DNA of 64,000 nt from Cryptomeria japonica (taxonomy: Eukaryota > Streptophyta > Pinopsida > Cupressales > Cupressaceae), in assembly GCF_030272615.1 (NCBI RefSeq), contig NC_081413.1, positions 722,327,649 through 722,391,648 on the forward strand, read 5' to 3'. The position numbers and the translations under genes were made by a program. Of the stretch, positions 47,275-60,743 are shown piece after piece. Below the pieces are notes generated by a model. That model made no database searches, was not told the origin of the DNA, and worked only from the letters and a program-made list of their open reading frames with translations. Position 1 is the stretch's first letter. Every line of letters starts with the position of its first letter.

Positions 47275-48900
47275 ATGGCTCAAACCCGATCACAGTTAAG
47301 GCAACGAGAAATAGAAATAGAAGAAGAAGAAGAAGAAAATCTCAATGAATTTCAAGAAGCACTTGGAGGAAATGCAAATGACGAAAACCCAAGTACTCCT
47401 ACTCCTACAACAATAGAAAGGGCTCAACATAACCCTCTCTTTAACAGACTGTTTGACAAAATACTCAGGAGCAATGCGGATGCTCACTTCTTAAAGCTCA
47501 CTCAAGAAGGAGCAAAACTCCCCTCTGACTTTGATCTTGCCCAATTAAGACAAGCATCAGAAAGACAAAGTCGCCATGAAGAGGAAAGAGGTAGAGATCC
47601 CATCAGATATAACATTCCTCGAGGTAACCCACCACCTCCTCCTCCAACTGAAATGGAGATGTTGCGGCAACAAGTCGAGAATCTCGCCCAACAACTTCAT
47701 AGTGGTGTCAAGACTAACCAATTCTCACTCAATGACATCTGTCCCTATCCTTTTGATAGGAATCTTTATATGCCACCCTTTCCATGAGGATTCAAAACAC
47801 CCAAATTTGAAAAATATAGAGGAAAGGGAGATCCTCGTGATCATGTCAGAGAATTTCATTCTGCTTGTCTCGAAGTGGCATATGAAGACACATACCTAAT
47901 GCGCCTTTTTCCCCAAAGCTTGGGAGGAACAACCACATCATGGTTTTCCCGACTACCAGGTGGCATTAGAACATTTGAGGAACTCATCCAGAAGTTCCTA
48001 GCTCATTACTCTCATAACATTGAACGCGACATCACCATGGCTGATCTGTGCAACACCAAACAAAAACTAGGTGAACAATTCTCAGTATTCCTGCAACGAT
48101 GGCGTCAAATGTCTAGCAAACGTTCTCTTCAGTTACCTGAACGAGAACTAGTGGAAATATTCATTTCCAACTTAAACGAAGAAATGGAATTTCACCTGGA
48201 TGTCAAAGACACAGACTCTTTTAATGATATGATCACCAAGGGTTTAAAATGTGAACGGGCACTCATCAAGAAAGGACTCATCAAAATCTTTAATGAACCA
48301 AAAGATGGTCCTCGCCCACGCTTCAATAGCGATAAACCAAACTTCTGGAATAAAAACAAGAATATCATCAATGATGGGGTTGTTGATGCCCGGATTATCC
48401 AAAACGCACAACCTGTGGTTCGGTTTGCAGGACAAAATCCTCCACCTCAAAACAACACAAATGTTCCTTCTAATCAAGGTCGCATCACATCCCATGATGA
48501 ACCTAGACCTCGTCAGCAAAAACCAAAACGCACATACACTCCCTTAGGGGAACCCATTGAAACGGTATTGCGACAACTCATTTCTCAAAATTTGGTCACT
48601 TTACCTAAATTATCAAACTATGAGCCTCAGGTCAAACCGGCATGGTGGAGAGATACTGAACATTGTGAATTCCATCAAGGAAGAGGACACAAGACAAGTA
48701 ATTGTCACCGATTGAAAGATCTCATTCAGGATCTTATTGATCGAGGAGAAATTGAAATTGAAGGACATAACCCAAAAACAACCAATAATGATCATCTGAT
48801 GTTCAAAAATCCACTTCCATCACAAGATCAAAGGGATCCTTCCACTTCCAGACGAGGCACTGATACCACTGATTATACACAGGCTGCATATAATTACACT
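47275..48900 (+). mobile_element. Tat element gag region (broken)
   Basis: Starts MAQTRSQLRQREIE with an acidic run. The retrotransposon gag core lies at about 47800-48260 (WFSRLPGGIRTFEELIQKF, LQRWRQMSS), and a zinc knuckle of C-x2-H-x4-GH-x4-C type is near 48660-48710 (CEFHQGRGHKTSNC). Confidence 0.88.
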
Positions 48901-49289
48901 GTAAATCATCTGTATGATGCCAATGAACAAGTTGCAATCATAACCTTCAAAAATCCCAACTCAAATTGCAATGTTGTTACGCGTCGCGGCAAAGTTACCA
49001 TCAAGGCAGCTCCACAAGGCACCACCTCCATCCCAAAGCAGTACAATCTTGTGGAACAATTAGATAAAACGCCTACGCTTATATCCATTTTAGAGCTTTT
49101 GCGCCTATCACCCTCTCATAAAACTATCTTGGATCAAGCACTCCAAGAGGCGTCAGTCCCTGCAAATCTGAATACGGACCAATTTCAAGCCATGGTTGGA
49201 AGTCTCAAGTCATCACCTTGTCTCACTTTTTCTAAAAGTGACAACTCTTCCTTCCAACAACCACATAACGCTTCACTCCACATTGAAGG

Positions 49290-49640
49290 CTTTATCAATC
49301 AACATAGGATCAAGCGAGTCTTGATCGATAATGGAGCAGGCCTAAATATTTGTACACTACAGTTGGTCACAACATTGGGATATGCGGTAGAATCAGTTGA
49401 TCCTCGTCAGAAGATCACAATCAAAGCCTATGACGATGCAGAGCGTTCATCTAAAGGAGCTATGGTACTACCAATCCGAGTGGGCCCCGTGGTAAAGCAC
49501 ATCATTTGTTAGGTTCTGGAGCTTCCTCTGCCATACAATATATTGTTAGGAAGACCTTGGATACATGCCATGCAAGTCGTTCCATCTACCTACCATCAAT
49601 GTATCAAGTTCCCACATAATGGTGTAGAGATCACAATCCT
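49290..49640 (+). mobile_element. Tat element protease region
   Basis: The aspartic protease signature RVLIDNGAGLNIC (about 49317) is followed by LPYNILLGRPWIHAMQVVPS (about 49518-49575), the typical plant Ty3/gypsy flap-to-end pattern. Broken as part of pol. Confidence 0.85.
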
Positions 49641-51299
49641 GGGCGATGCAAATCCTTTTGCGTTTTGCCATAATATCAGCCATCAACCAGAGATTACCGT
49701 TCCTAATAATAGAGAAGCCATTTCTTCCACATCATATATAAGTCCTGCCTCTCTTGCCAGTTCAAATACCACTATACCCAAGCAAGAAAAGCTTAAGATG
49801 AAGATAGCAGAGGAAGGTCCTAGGGAATACAACTTGAGTCAACTCTTTTGTGTGGGACAAATGCCCACTTCTCCTAGAACTCATGGTAAACCACAACAGG
49901 TACTCCAGCAACCACCAAACATACCAGCATGTGCTTTGACGCCTTTCGTTCTTGGAAAGAGTCAAGAGGAAGAAACATAAGATGAGGACCTGGCGGAATG
50001 GATCTATAAGGATCCCATCACCACTGACATACCGCAAGTTACACTTCCTCCAGATTAGTATGGCAAAGGTCTCCTCATTATGCAAAGAATGGGGTATGAT
50101 GGTCAGAGCGCTTTGGGTTATTGCAAACAAGGATGACATGAACCTCTGCTACCAGAATTCAAGCCCAAAGGTAATACAGGCCTAGGCTTTGAAAAAGAGA
50201 TCTTTCCTAAATTAAAGTTCAAAGGAAAACCCAACAAACCATTTTGTCCGCCTACGGAAAAAAGGACACCTTTCATCATTAAAGCAGCCTCAAGCACCAT
50301 CCCAACTGCCCCATCGAGGCTTACAACCCCAACGCAACCATCACCAAAGCCATTTATTCCACCAGCAGCAGTATCCATGGCACCAGCAGTTCCAGCAGAA
50401 GCAACTGAGTCAATATTACCGATACTCCCTATACCAGATTCCTTGATCCCCATCAACCACCCTACAACACCGATCATTACAAAGGTACACCGACGAATCA
50501 CACCTGCAGTATTTAACTCAAAGGACATCCCAGTCTGGTATAGTAATCGGATGCTGGAAAGTGACTCAGAGACCGACTCACATGAGTGGGAATTTGATTC
50601 TGTACAACTTAACACTTCAGATGAGGAAGACACATCACCACCTCCACCACGCAAAGACATCCCTGTTTACGGAGAAGCACAGATAAAGACCACTTGGGTT
50701 CATGAACTGGAAACATCTTCCACAGACCCTACGTCTCATCCTATGCCTGATTCTAATAGGGAGAGTACCATTAACGACCTTCACCATAACATCTTAACCC
50801 TCACTGATACCTCTAACGCACTTAACCTAATCGACGCAGTAATGCCCATTGTCCACCCTGAACTAATCGAATGGAACCAACCAAATCCCCCATGTCTTGA
50901 CTTCTTCCAAAATGATGAGGCCATCATTGACTTTTTGGAATTAAGGGATAACCTACCAAGCGGGGATCACAAAGCTAGATTCGCCATCGAACTTAATAGC
51001 GCAGCATACTTCGGGGCGGATGCCAAACCTTTCAGCTGCAAAAATATTACAATAAAACATGGATCTTCCAGTGAAAACCACACTGTGGCACTATTTGATC
51101 CGACAAAAGTAAAAAGAAAGAGCGTATCCAATAGTGAAAACCTCTCTGAGGCGCCTGAGGATGAAGGGTTTGACATTCTCCCTGATGGTACACAACAGGA
51201 ACGATCAATGATTCTCATCGAGGAAACCAAAGAGTACAATGTGGGGACTCCTGAAACTCCTCACCTCATACATCTGGCATCTCTTCTCACTCCAGAGGA

Positions 51300-53070
51300 A
51301 CAGCCTAAGTTTATAGAGTTCTTTCAACAACGTCAGATCAACTTTGCATGGTCATATGCAGACATGCCTGGGCTTGATCCTGATTTAGTCATGCATCACC
51401 TTATCATAGCAGAAGGAACCAAACCTGTCAAGCAGAAGCTTCGTAAGATGTATCCTCAGATTGCAGTGTTAGTCAAAACAGAACTCAAGAAACTCCTAGA
51501 TGTTGGTTTCATTAGACCAATTGATTATGCAGAATGGATCTCCAATATTGTGCCTGTCGGCAAACCAAAAGGGGGCATCTGCATTTGTACTGACTTCAGA
51601 GATCTGAATAAGGCATGTCCTAAAGATGACTTCCCCCTACCAAATATCGACATCATAGTGGATCTGACAACGGGACATGCCATGCTTTCACTTACGGATG
51701 GCTTTTCAGGATACAATCAGATAAAGATCGCACCAGAAGATCAACATAAGACAACCTTCACATGTCCATGGGGCACATACTGCTAGAATGTAATGCCTTT
51801 CAGTCTAAAGAATGCAGGAGCGACCTATCAACGAGCAATGACCGCAATCTTCCATGACATGATGCATACTATGATGGAAGATTATGTTGATGACTTACTA
51901 GCAAAATCACTCACCAGAGAAGGGCATCTCCACGTCTCAGATAAAATCTTTGATAGACTGGAACAATACCATGTTCGACTCAACCCAAAGAAATGTGTCT
52001 TTGGAGTAACCTCTAGGAAACTTCTAGGATACATTGTCTCAAGCGAAGGCATTGAGGTCGATCCAGCAAAGGTTAAGGCAATCATGGACATGCCACCTCC
52101 AAAGAATATCAGTCAGCTAAGGACACTACAAGGATGGCTCCAATCTATCCGCAGATTCATCGCACAACTGGCTGATAAGTGTCACCCATTCACACACCTG
52201 CTACACAAGAACATCCACTTTCAATGGGATGCCAAATGCCAGCAAGCATTTCAGACGATTAAAGACTATCTCATGAGTCCACCATTGTTGATGCCACCAG
52301 ATCCAAGTAGACCGTTGTTACTCTATATCTTAGCAACAAGTACAGCATTGGGTGTACTACTGGCACAACATAATGAAGAAGGAAAAGAGTGTGTTGTTTA
52401 CTACATCTCTCGCACACTGGTGGGCTATGAACTCAATTACACACCTATTGAGCGAGCTTGCTTAGCAGCCACAAAATTGAGGCACTATCTATTGACACAC
52501 AAGGTACAACTCATCGCAAAGATTGATCCACTCAAGTATTTACTCAGCAAAGAAGCATTGACAGGTCACTTGGCCAAATGGGTGATGATTCTAAGTGAAT
52601 TTGACATCGAGTACGTGGACCGTAAAGCTATCAAAGGTCAAGTTATTGCAGATCAGTTGGCTGATGCACCCATCACAGGCGATCATCCTCTTATTTCCAA
52701 TTTTCCAGATGAAGAGATATTCATGATCACAACAGCACAACCATGGAAACTATATTTTGATGGTTCATACACTAGGCACGACTCGGGGGTAGGCATTTTT
52801 TTTATCACACCTCAAGGTGATAGCATCCCGAAGTCTTACAGGCTCACATTTCCATGTACAAACAACATAGCAGAGTATGAGGCCTTGATCACAGGACTCA
52901 GGTTAGCTGTACAATGGAAATTACAGGAACTACAAGTATATGGCGACTCCCAACTGGTCATTCGACAAGCAACTGATGAATATCAGACCAAGGATGATAA
53001 ACTCATGCCATATAAGCGAATGGTGGACAATCTAAAGTCATCATTTACTACAATTTCCTTTGAGTAGATA
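51300..53070 (+). mobile_element. Tat element RT and dual RNase H region (broken)
   Basis: Reverse transcriptase about 51420-52000 (KKLLDVGFIRPIDYAEWISN, DFRDLNKACPKDDFPLP, YVDDLLAKS). Ty3-type RNase H about 52290-52660 (LLLYILATSTALGVLLAQ, ELNYTPIERACLA). A second, archaeal-type RNase H about 52740-53070 (WKLYFDGSY, NNIAEYEALITGLRLA, VYGDSQLVIRQ). The extra RNase H between the first one and integrase is the recognised hallmark of the Tat lineage. Confidence 0.92.
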
Positions 53071-53389
53071 CCAAGAGATCAGAATCAAGCTGCTGACGCC
53101 ATGGCTACCATCGCATCTCTCCTAGATCTTCCACAGAATTCAACACGCTACGAGTTCTTGGTAGAACAGCTTTGGATCCCCGCTTATGATATCCCCGAAT
53201 CCGAAATGATATGTCGCCTTGTCAGTTCTGAATCCCCATGGTGAGTTCTACACCTATCTCCGCGATCACACCCTTCCTCCCAACCAATCAAATAACCAAC
53301 GTAAAACCTTTATTCGCCAAACTGCTCGATATACCATTATTGTCGAAACCCTATACCGACACGGTCTTGATGGTACTCTCCTTCGATGT

Positions 53390-54490
53390 CTGGAACAAGA
53401 TGAGATAACAAAGGCTTTGGAAGAGGTACATGAAGGAATTTGCGGGACTCACTCAAGTGGTCCGTCACTAGCCAAGAAACTCATCCGAGCTGGATATTAT
53501 TGGCCATCTATGGACAAGGATTCCTACTACTTTGTCAGAAAATGCAAGAAATGTCAAGTTCATGGTGACCTGATACATGCACCAGCTCAGGAACTACAAC
53601 CAATCACAACACCATGGCCTTTTTATCAATGGGGTCTTGACCTTGTGGGTAAAATCCATCCATCTTCCTCCAATGGCCATAAATTCATTATTACCGCCAC
53701 CGAATATTTCACAAAGTGGATCGAATTTGTTCCACTTACCCAAGTCACCGGCAAGCAGATCGCCTCATTCATCCTCAATTACATCATCTGTTGGTATGGT
53801 GTACCCATGTCCATCATCACAGATAACGGTCTTCCTTTCAAAAATCAGGATGTCCGCGAACTTTGTGAGAAATTTCATATCCAACACTGCTTTTCCACTC
53901 CTTATTACCCACAAGGCAATGGTCAGGCCGAAGCATCCAATAAAAACATATTGAGGATCCTAAAGAAGACAGTTAATGATGTCGGTCGTGATTGGCATGT
54001 TCAACTAAATCCAGCGCTATGGGCATATCGAACTAGCATTCGAACCCCTACAGGTGCAACTCCTTATTCATTGGTCTATGGTGCAGAAGCTATCTTGCCT
54101 ATTGAGGTCGAGATACCATCATTACGGGTCTCCTTGCATAATTTGATAGATGATGAAGCATATAGAGTCTCACGCCTCCAAGACTTAGAATTACTTGATG
54201 AGAAGTGACAAGCTGCATACAATCATCTCAAAGCCTATCAACAGCGCATGAGAAGAAGCTACAATCACCGAGTTAGACCTCGTACATTTGAGGTAGGTGA
54301 TCTTGTTCTACGAGAGAATCCTCGCAACTAACCAAATAGAGAACATCAGGGCAAGTTTGAATCAAACTGGCTAGGCCCATATGTTGTCACTGCTATATTC
54401 GGGTCCGGGGCATATCAGTTGGCTACATCAGAAGGAGAACCGCTTGCAGATCCAATTAACAGCATGCACCTAAAACGGTTTTTTACCTAA
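53390..54490 (+). mobile_element. Tat element integrase region (broken)
   Basis: The zinc-binding part is near 53440-53570 (HSSGPSLAKKLIRAGYYWP, CKKCQVHGD). The catalytic core is about 53630-53960 (WGLDLVGKIHP, IITDNGLPFKNQ, YYPQGNGQAEASN). The C-terminal part ends near 54480 with MHLKRFFT. Confidence 0.9.
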
Positions 54491-54860
54491 GCTGTACAAG
54501 AGCATCAGGCTCCCATGCATATCAAAAAATTCCAAAAACATTCAGAAAAATGCCCTAAAGAAAATACAAAAACATCAAAAGAGTAAAGAAAAATCATGCA
54601 TCCAAACGGTGAACAACCACTCCGGTGACACCTTGGGTAAGTGCGATGGTGAAAACCTGGCAAATAGGCACCACTCGTAAAGGCTATGGCTCCATTGTCT
54701 TTCAGACTTGTTGCAATCACATCCACTTCATACATGCATCCATCCATCCAAAACCATGGCTTGTTATTCATCTGCAATTATGATAGTACTCCATACATCT
54801 TGCATCCCGCTTTTTCATAGTTATGTCTCAAACTGGGGGCAATGCCTTTAACCTATTGAT

Positions 54861-55776
54861 GGAAGTGGATTCTACATTGTCTTATGATTCATTAAGTACT
54901 TCATTCAAGCAATCATCAAAAATACCAAAAACATTCAAAAATGTCTCAACACAAAATCCAAAAAACATTCAAAACAATTCAAATATTCAAAAACATTGAC
55001 AAAACATCAAAAATCACACAAAAACATGGCAACACCTTGTACATACTCATCCATGCAGATACCAAAACAAACATTGACAAAATACTCACACGATGACCAC
55101 TTATCAATCAACCACACAATCCACAATCAACATCAAAAACTGTCTTCAACAAGGATGCATCCTTCCTTACCAAAACAAAGACAAAAGTGACGTTTTCTTT
55201 GACAAGAACATTATGTTAAGCTATCAAATACTTGGTTGATTTATGAGTATAGTCATTCGTTTATCTGTATCGGGATCTTTCAGCATTGTTTTGTATTGTT
55301 TGCGCGTTGTTTCATTATGGAAGTGGATTCTACATTGTCTTATGATTCATTAAGTTCTTCATTCAAGCAATCATTAAAAATACCAAAAACATTCAAAAAT
55401 GTCTCAACACAAAATCCAAAAAACATTCAAAACAATTCAAATATTCAAAAACATTGACAAAACATCAAAAATCACACAAAAACACGACAACACCTTGTAC
55501 ATACTCATCCATGCAGATACCAAAACAAACATTGACAAAATACTCACACGATGACCACTTATCAATCAACCACACAATCCACAATCAACATCAAAAACTA
55601 TCTTCAACAAGGATGCATCCTTCCTTACCAAAACAAAGACAAAAGTGACGTTTTCTTTGACAAGAACATTATGTTAAGCTATCAAATACTTGGTTGATTT
55701 ATGAGTATAGTCATTCGTTTATCTGTATCGGGATCTTTCAGCATTGTTTTGTATTGTTTGCACGTTGTTTCCGATG
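54861..55776 (+). repeat. 458-bp tandem duplication in the Tat 3' non-coding region
   Basis: GGAAGTGGATTCTACATTG starts at 54861 and again at 55319. The two units then run in parallel with few differences to GTTTGCGCGTTGTTTC / GTTTGCACGTTGTTTC. The non-autonomous element has one copy of the later part of the unit (about 14850-15060). Confidence 0.88.
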
Positions 55777-56339
55777 AAGTTCTGGGGCATGTACTAATGG
55801 TGTCTACGTGGGAAGTTCACCAAGCTACGTGATCATAGGCAAAAATATAGTCATAGATAACTATGGCTTGCTGACTACAGCGTATACCTCGACCATATGG
55901 ACATGACCCATTACCAAGGATCCTTATTCTTTATTCTTTATGTATATACTGTTTGTTGGCAGGTACAATGCTCTTCCTTTGGTTCCTCCTACCTCATCCA
56001 AACTGGATAAAGGTTTTTATCTCTTAGTACGTTATGCACTTGTCTCAGGATATGATCAGCCTAAGATCAAGGAGGACGATCCAAGTCATGCATGAACGGC
56101 GATAAATCCTTGTTTGTTCCGCAAGCAATACTCTGGTCGACTTGACCCTTATATCAAGTCATTTGTATTAACTTGCTATATAAAATCCATGAAAGGAATA
56201 CTCAGGTCATCTTGAATCATTATGTCACGATGCTTGTATTCTCTTCCAACATTTTAAAGCTCAATGATAAAAATAGAGCACTATGGATCGTCATTTCATC
56301 TCATCTGTTTATATCTTGCATTTCGTTGCATATCACCCA

Positions 56340-57460
56340 TTTATTCATCCATTCATATATATAGGATTTATATGCAAATGTGAAAATTAAGCTGGTCTTG
56401 GACACAATCACGACCGAGTACTCTGATACATCATCAATGTATCATGCAAAGTCTTACAAACCTTGCATTCCTCATGATCATATCATCCTCACATTTAGTT
56501 ACATCTTGCATTAAACATTTAGTTGCATCTTGCATTAAGTACATTCATGTCATTTTAACATTGCATATAGTTCATTTTTGACATTAGTTTTCATTAAATC
56601 ATTTACATCATTGCATCAATCATACATAATTAGATTCATTCATGGGAGCGCATTGTCTTTGATTATTTTAAATCATTTATTAGGCATTCATTTAGTGTCA
56701 ATTATCCATTATCATCTTATCATCTTTTATCATTTATTATTACATACATTCATTTATCCATTTAGTGAAAAAGTGCATTCATTCATCCATTAACTAAGTA
56801 TCCTATTATGCTCATTTTAGGATTCATTCACATTTGCATTCATTTATCCTCTTTTTAATTGCATTAAGGTGCAGTTATTAAAACATTAGTTATAGTATCA
56901 TCACATTATCATTTGTACTTAAATCATATTTAAGCATTTAGAATCATAAAATCCATTTGTTTACAAAACATTGGTTCTTAACATTTTATATCCATTTATG
57001 CATATGCATTCATTTAACACATTATCATATAAACATTTGTAATTTACATTTTGTTTATCCATATTACATTCATTTAACAAACATCTAGATGCATATTCAC
57101 CCATAAACATCATTCATTCGACCATTGCATTAACATCATCACATAAAGCATCTCATCATTATATCAAAATAGGAAACACCAAAATCCTGTTCATAAATCA
57201 TCATAAGCATACATCATCATCATGACATTACATACATAAAAGCATTGCATCCAAAATCAAACAAATCATACGTATATAAACCTGCATTCATATGTCTGTA
57301 TCATCATCAAAACATGCATATAAGAAACATCTCATCAAATGCATACATGTGCACACATCCATCTAAGCAATAAACTCATCATCCTGCATAAACATCCATA
57401 CATAACTCAAATGCATATCATCAAAATATGGGATATCCTCATATATCTCATCTCATATAT
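56340..57460. repeat. Low-complexity CATT/ATCAT-rich stretch
   Basis: About 1.1 kb dominated by CATTCATT, TTATCATC and ACATACATTCA words without a fixed period. It follows the 3' end (in transcription sense) of the antisense PMD-like region. No coding reading supported. Confidence 0.6.
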
Positions 57461-57559
57461 TAGAGTACAATGAAGTCTACAAAATCGGCTACCAAGAGCC
57501 ATCCAAGATACAGTCCAAAGAATAAAAACAATGATACAATACATATATGCATGCAAAAA

Positions 57560-59620
57560 TGCTCTTTCAAATGCCACTCTGGCCAGATGTTGTCCCAACA
57601 CCTCCACCTGCTCCACCACTAGTGCCGGCACCCCCTGCTCCATCTCTCTGTGGAGGCCTCATCGAACCACCACTCCCTCCTGCATCCCCTGATCTCTCCC
57701 TCCTCAAAGGACCCATCACACCCCCACTGCTCTGCACCCTCTGCGATTGCTCTGATCTAGCCTGCCACATCTAAGAATAACTGAGAGCTCGCTGACTAAC
57801 TGGCACCACCTGCTCATATAAACCCTGCCAGTACTCTATCTCTACCTGTGCTCGTCGCATCTCCCTCATCACCTCCCCCGTAGGCCCCTGTGCTCATACT
57901 CCAACCCACACTCTCTCCTGCAGCTCCGCCAATCTCTCCACTCCACTATCCCTCTCCCGCAGCACCACCGCCAGCTCTAACTCCCATGCAAATAGTTGCA
58001 CATCCCTAGTTGCCACCTCTGCCTCCAAATCCTCTATCCGAGTCTGCAAACGTACTATCACATGATCTCGCAAATCTCCAGTGGCTCCCTCCCCGATATC
58101 CATAGCTGCCCCACCTGCACCACCCTCTCCAGTGGCTCCCTCCCCAGTATCCATCACTGCCTCACCTGCACCACCCTCTCCAGTAGTCCCCTCCCCTCTG
58201 TCCATCGGGATCTCCCTCTCCATCCCCCTCCCACTCAGCTGAACTCCTCCCTGTATCAATAGTCCCTGTGATATCTGTAGAGGCAGTCCACCTCTCCCTC
58301 TCCACTGACTCCGCATCCCCACTCCCCCACCTCCTCCTCCATCTCCTCCACCACCTCCTCCACCTCCTCCTCCTCCATCTCCTCCCCCTGCCCTCGGTCC
58401 TCAACCTCCTTCCCTCCTCCATCTCCGTCCCCTCTCATCCTCAAAAGCTAGGATTGGCTCTGCTGGATCAGAGATCCGTAAGATCGGGTGCGCTGCCCAG
58501 TACTGTGTGTACTCATCTGTAACACCTGCATCCATGACCCTCGGTTGTAGGTCCCATGGTCTCGCCTACAGTGTCTGCAACTCTGCCAGTGCCTGATCAT
58601 ATGGTAGCACTGGCCCCCATGCGTACCTCTCCTGAATAACTTGCGCATACTCTCCTGATCCACTGGGCAGTCCCTGCTGCCGTCCAAACTTCCTCATCAC
58701 TCTCCTAGGCACCTGTCTCTCCACATGGTATGCGGTCCTCCCAATGAGGAATTGGGTCATAAAAACATACGGCAATGCCTCTGCATCATCATCCCATGGC
58801 TCACACTCCAAGTATGGCTACCATATCACTGCATCCAGATCGTCCAGCGCCCACCGCCACCACTCTAACTTCCCCAGGTGGGGCTGACTCATCATACCGC
58901 TATACATGAACATGTACGGCTGGTCTACCACCCGGAATCTCAGACTCACCGGTCGAGTCACTGGTAGGTGCTCCCAGGCCCAAATATGTAGCAGCGTCAT
59001 GCCCACTGCTAAGGAACCCCTCCCCTGGTAAACCACCTCATGGAGCTCCTAGTACATGTGAGCCAGCACGCACGGCCCCCACACAAATCGGGTCCCCTCG
59101 GTCATCATCATCTCGATAACCTGTCCCCATCCGACGGCCAAACCATGTGATTGCCTATCTAGACAAAGAAGTCCTCCCACAATACCTGACAAAACTGCTG
59201 GTAGAGGCTCATATAAAGCAGCTATATCCTCCTAGGCAATGGAGCCATCATCAATAAACACATCCTCATAAAAAAACCTCTGCACTGCAAGAGTCCCCCA
59301 AGATCTATCATATGTGACCAGCTCCTCTCGAATCGGAATCCGTAGGATGTGCCACACATCCTCTAGGGTCACTGTCATTTCCCTCTATGCCAAATGGAAG
59401 GTGCACGTCTCGCTGTGCCACTGCTCTGCTAGTGCTGTGATCAATTCGTGATTCATATGAATCACGGGCATGTGCATCACCTCATATAGTCCCGTCGAGG
59501 CAATGCAATCAATCTCCGCCTGTGTCAATCGATCCCGCAACCCCTGTGTTGCAGGATGGCGCTCACGTAACTACAACACGCGCAACTCCTCCTGCACATG
59601 GACATTCATCAATCACCATT
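57560..59620 (-). mobile_element. Antisense PMD-like (plant mobile domain) region carried by the Tat element, broken
   Basis: The minus strand shows pieces typical of the plant mobile domain (aminotransferase-like / MAIN family): WHSETCTFHLA with MTVTLEDVWHILRIPI near 59340-59430, VWGPCVLAHMY and LLHIWAWEHLP around 58970-59080, and FLIGRTAYHVERQVPRRVMR near 58690-58760. These are followed by a low-complexity Gly/Glu/Arg tail with a 60-base repeat coding MDxGEGATGEGGAG (about 58070-58200) and a CTC-rich microsatellite (58320-58400). It lies between pol and the 3' LTR in opposite orientation, where Tat elements such as Grande are known to carry extra antisense genes. Broken at several points. 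Confidence 0.72.
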
Positions 59621-59870
59621 AGTTGTTTTGTTTTTAAATTTTCTTAAGTTTAAACCTAGACTATCAACAAATACTTTGATCAAGTATCTTCAGGTCTCAA
59701 TAGGTAAGCAATCATGGCCACCTAGACTTCAACAGGCATTTATCCTAATGACCTAAGTCTTATCAGGCTGCTATGGTTCAAAACAACTCCCACTTCACCT
59801 CGCCATCCATCAATCATTGGCATCGGGAGATTTTCTTCATCCAAACTGGGGCATCTCTTTATCCTAAGAC

Positions 59871-60190
59871 AAAAGCGCTATTATACCAACAAAAGCACTA
59901 GTTTCCAAACAATAGCGCTACAATCCTAGCAAAAGCGTTCAATTAGCTATCCCATAGCGCTCAAACTACAAATGCACTCAAACAACTACACATTAGCGCT
60001 ACTTAAAATCAATAGCGTTCAATCAAGCCCTCAATAGCGCTTATTAATCAAAAGCGCCCAAACTTGCATACAATAGCGCTATATCAAAACAAAAGCGCTC
60101 AAACAATGGGGCAATAGCGCCATTGCGGCGCAGTAGCACTAGTTCATGGAGCAAAAGCGTCAAAACCTTAGTTTCAACGCTCTTGCTCCG
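59871..60190 (-). repeat. Second GCGCTATTG / GCGCTTTTG array, opposite orientation
   Basis: CAATAGCGC and CAAAAGCGC words and close variants occur about 14 times in 310 bases on the plus strand. On the minus strand they read as the same words as at 44700-44950. The array lies just upstream of the antisense PMD-like region, as the first array lies upstream of gag. Confidence 0.85.
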
Positions 60191-60730
60191 ACTTGACTTG
60201 GACTCAGCTAAAAACCTATCAAAAATGCATAAAAATTAAAATTTTGAATTTGCGTACCGCTAGTCCGTAGTCATCTGGGCGCTGGAACCGTCGAACTCAC
60301 TCAAATCTGTGCTCGGTGATCGGTATCGGCATCCTGACTGCTGCTCGCTCCTCCAAAATGTCCCTATCAGAGCTCTGATTTCCAAATGGTCGCGGTCACA
60401 AATGATTATGTTTTCACCCCTTTCACCCCATTTATACCCTTCGTCGTCACCGTAACTTCCCCCCGCTCATCGTCGTGGTCCCCGTGAACTTCCCGAGCCC
60501 CCATTTCTCCATTTTTTCCCCAATTTCTTCTATTTTTCACCCGTAAGGCTAACTTTTTCTCTTCTACCACCTTGCCAATTTTCATTCTTTTTCAAGAGAT
60601 CCCTGATTTTTCAAAAAAAATTGGCCCATCTCTCGAGGGGGCATACCACCCATTAAATTTACATTTTATGGGGCATTTCTTCACACCTATTTTTCTTTCT
60701 TTGAAACAACGTGATAAACTGCACCGTCTC

Positions 60731-60743
60731 AAAGAGGGGCAAA
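60731..60743 (+). other. Polypurine tract of the Tat element
   Basis: AAAGAGGGGCAAA directly precedes the 3' LTR and is identical to 16640-16652. Confidence 0.88.
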
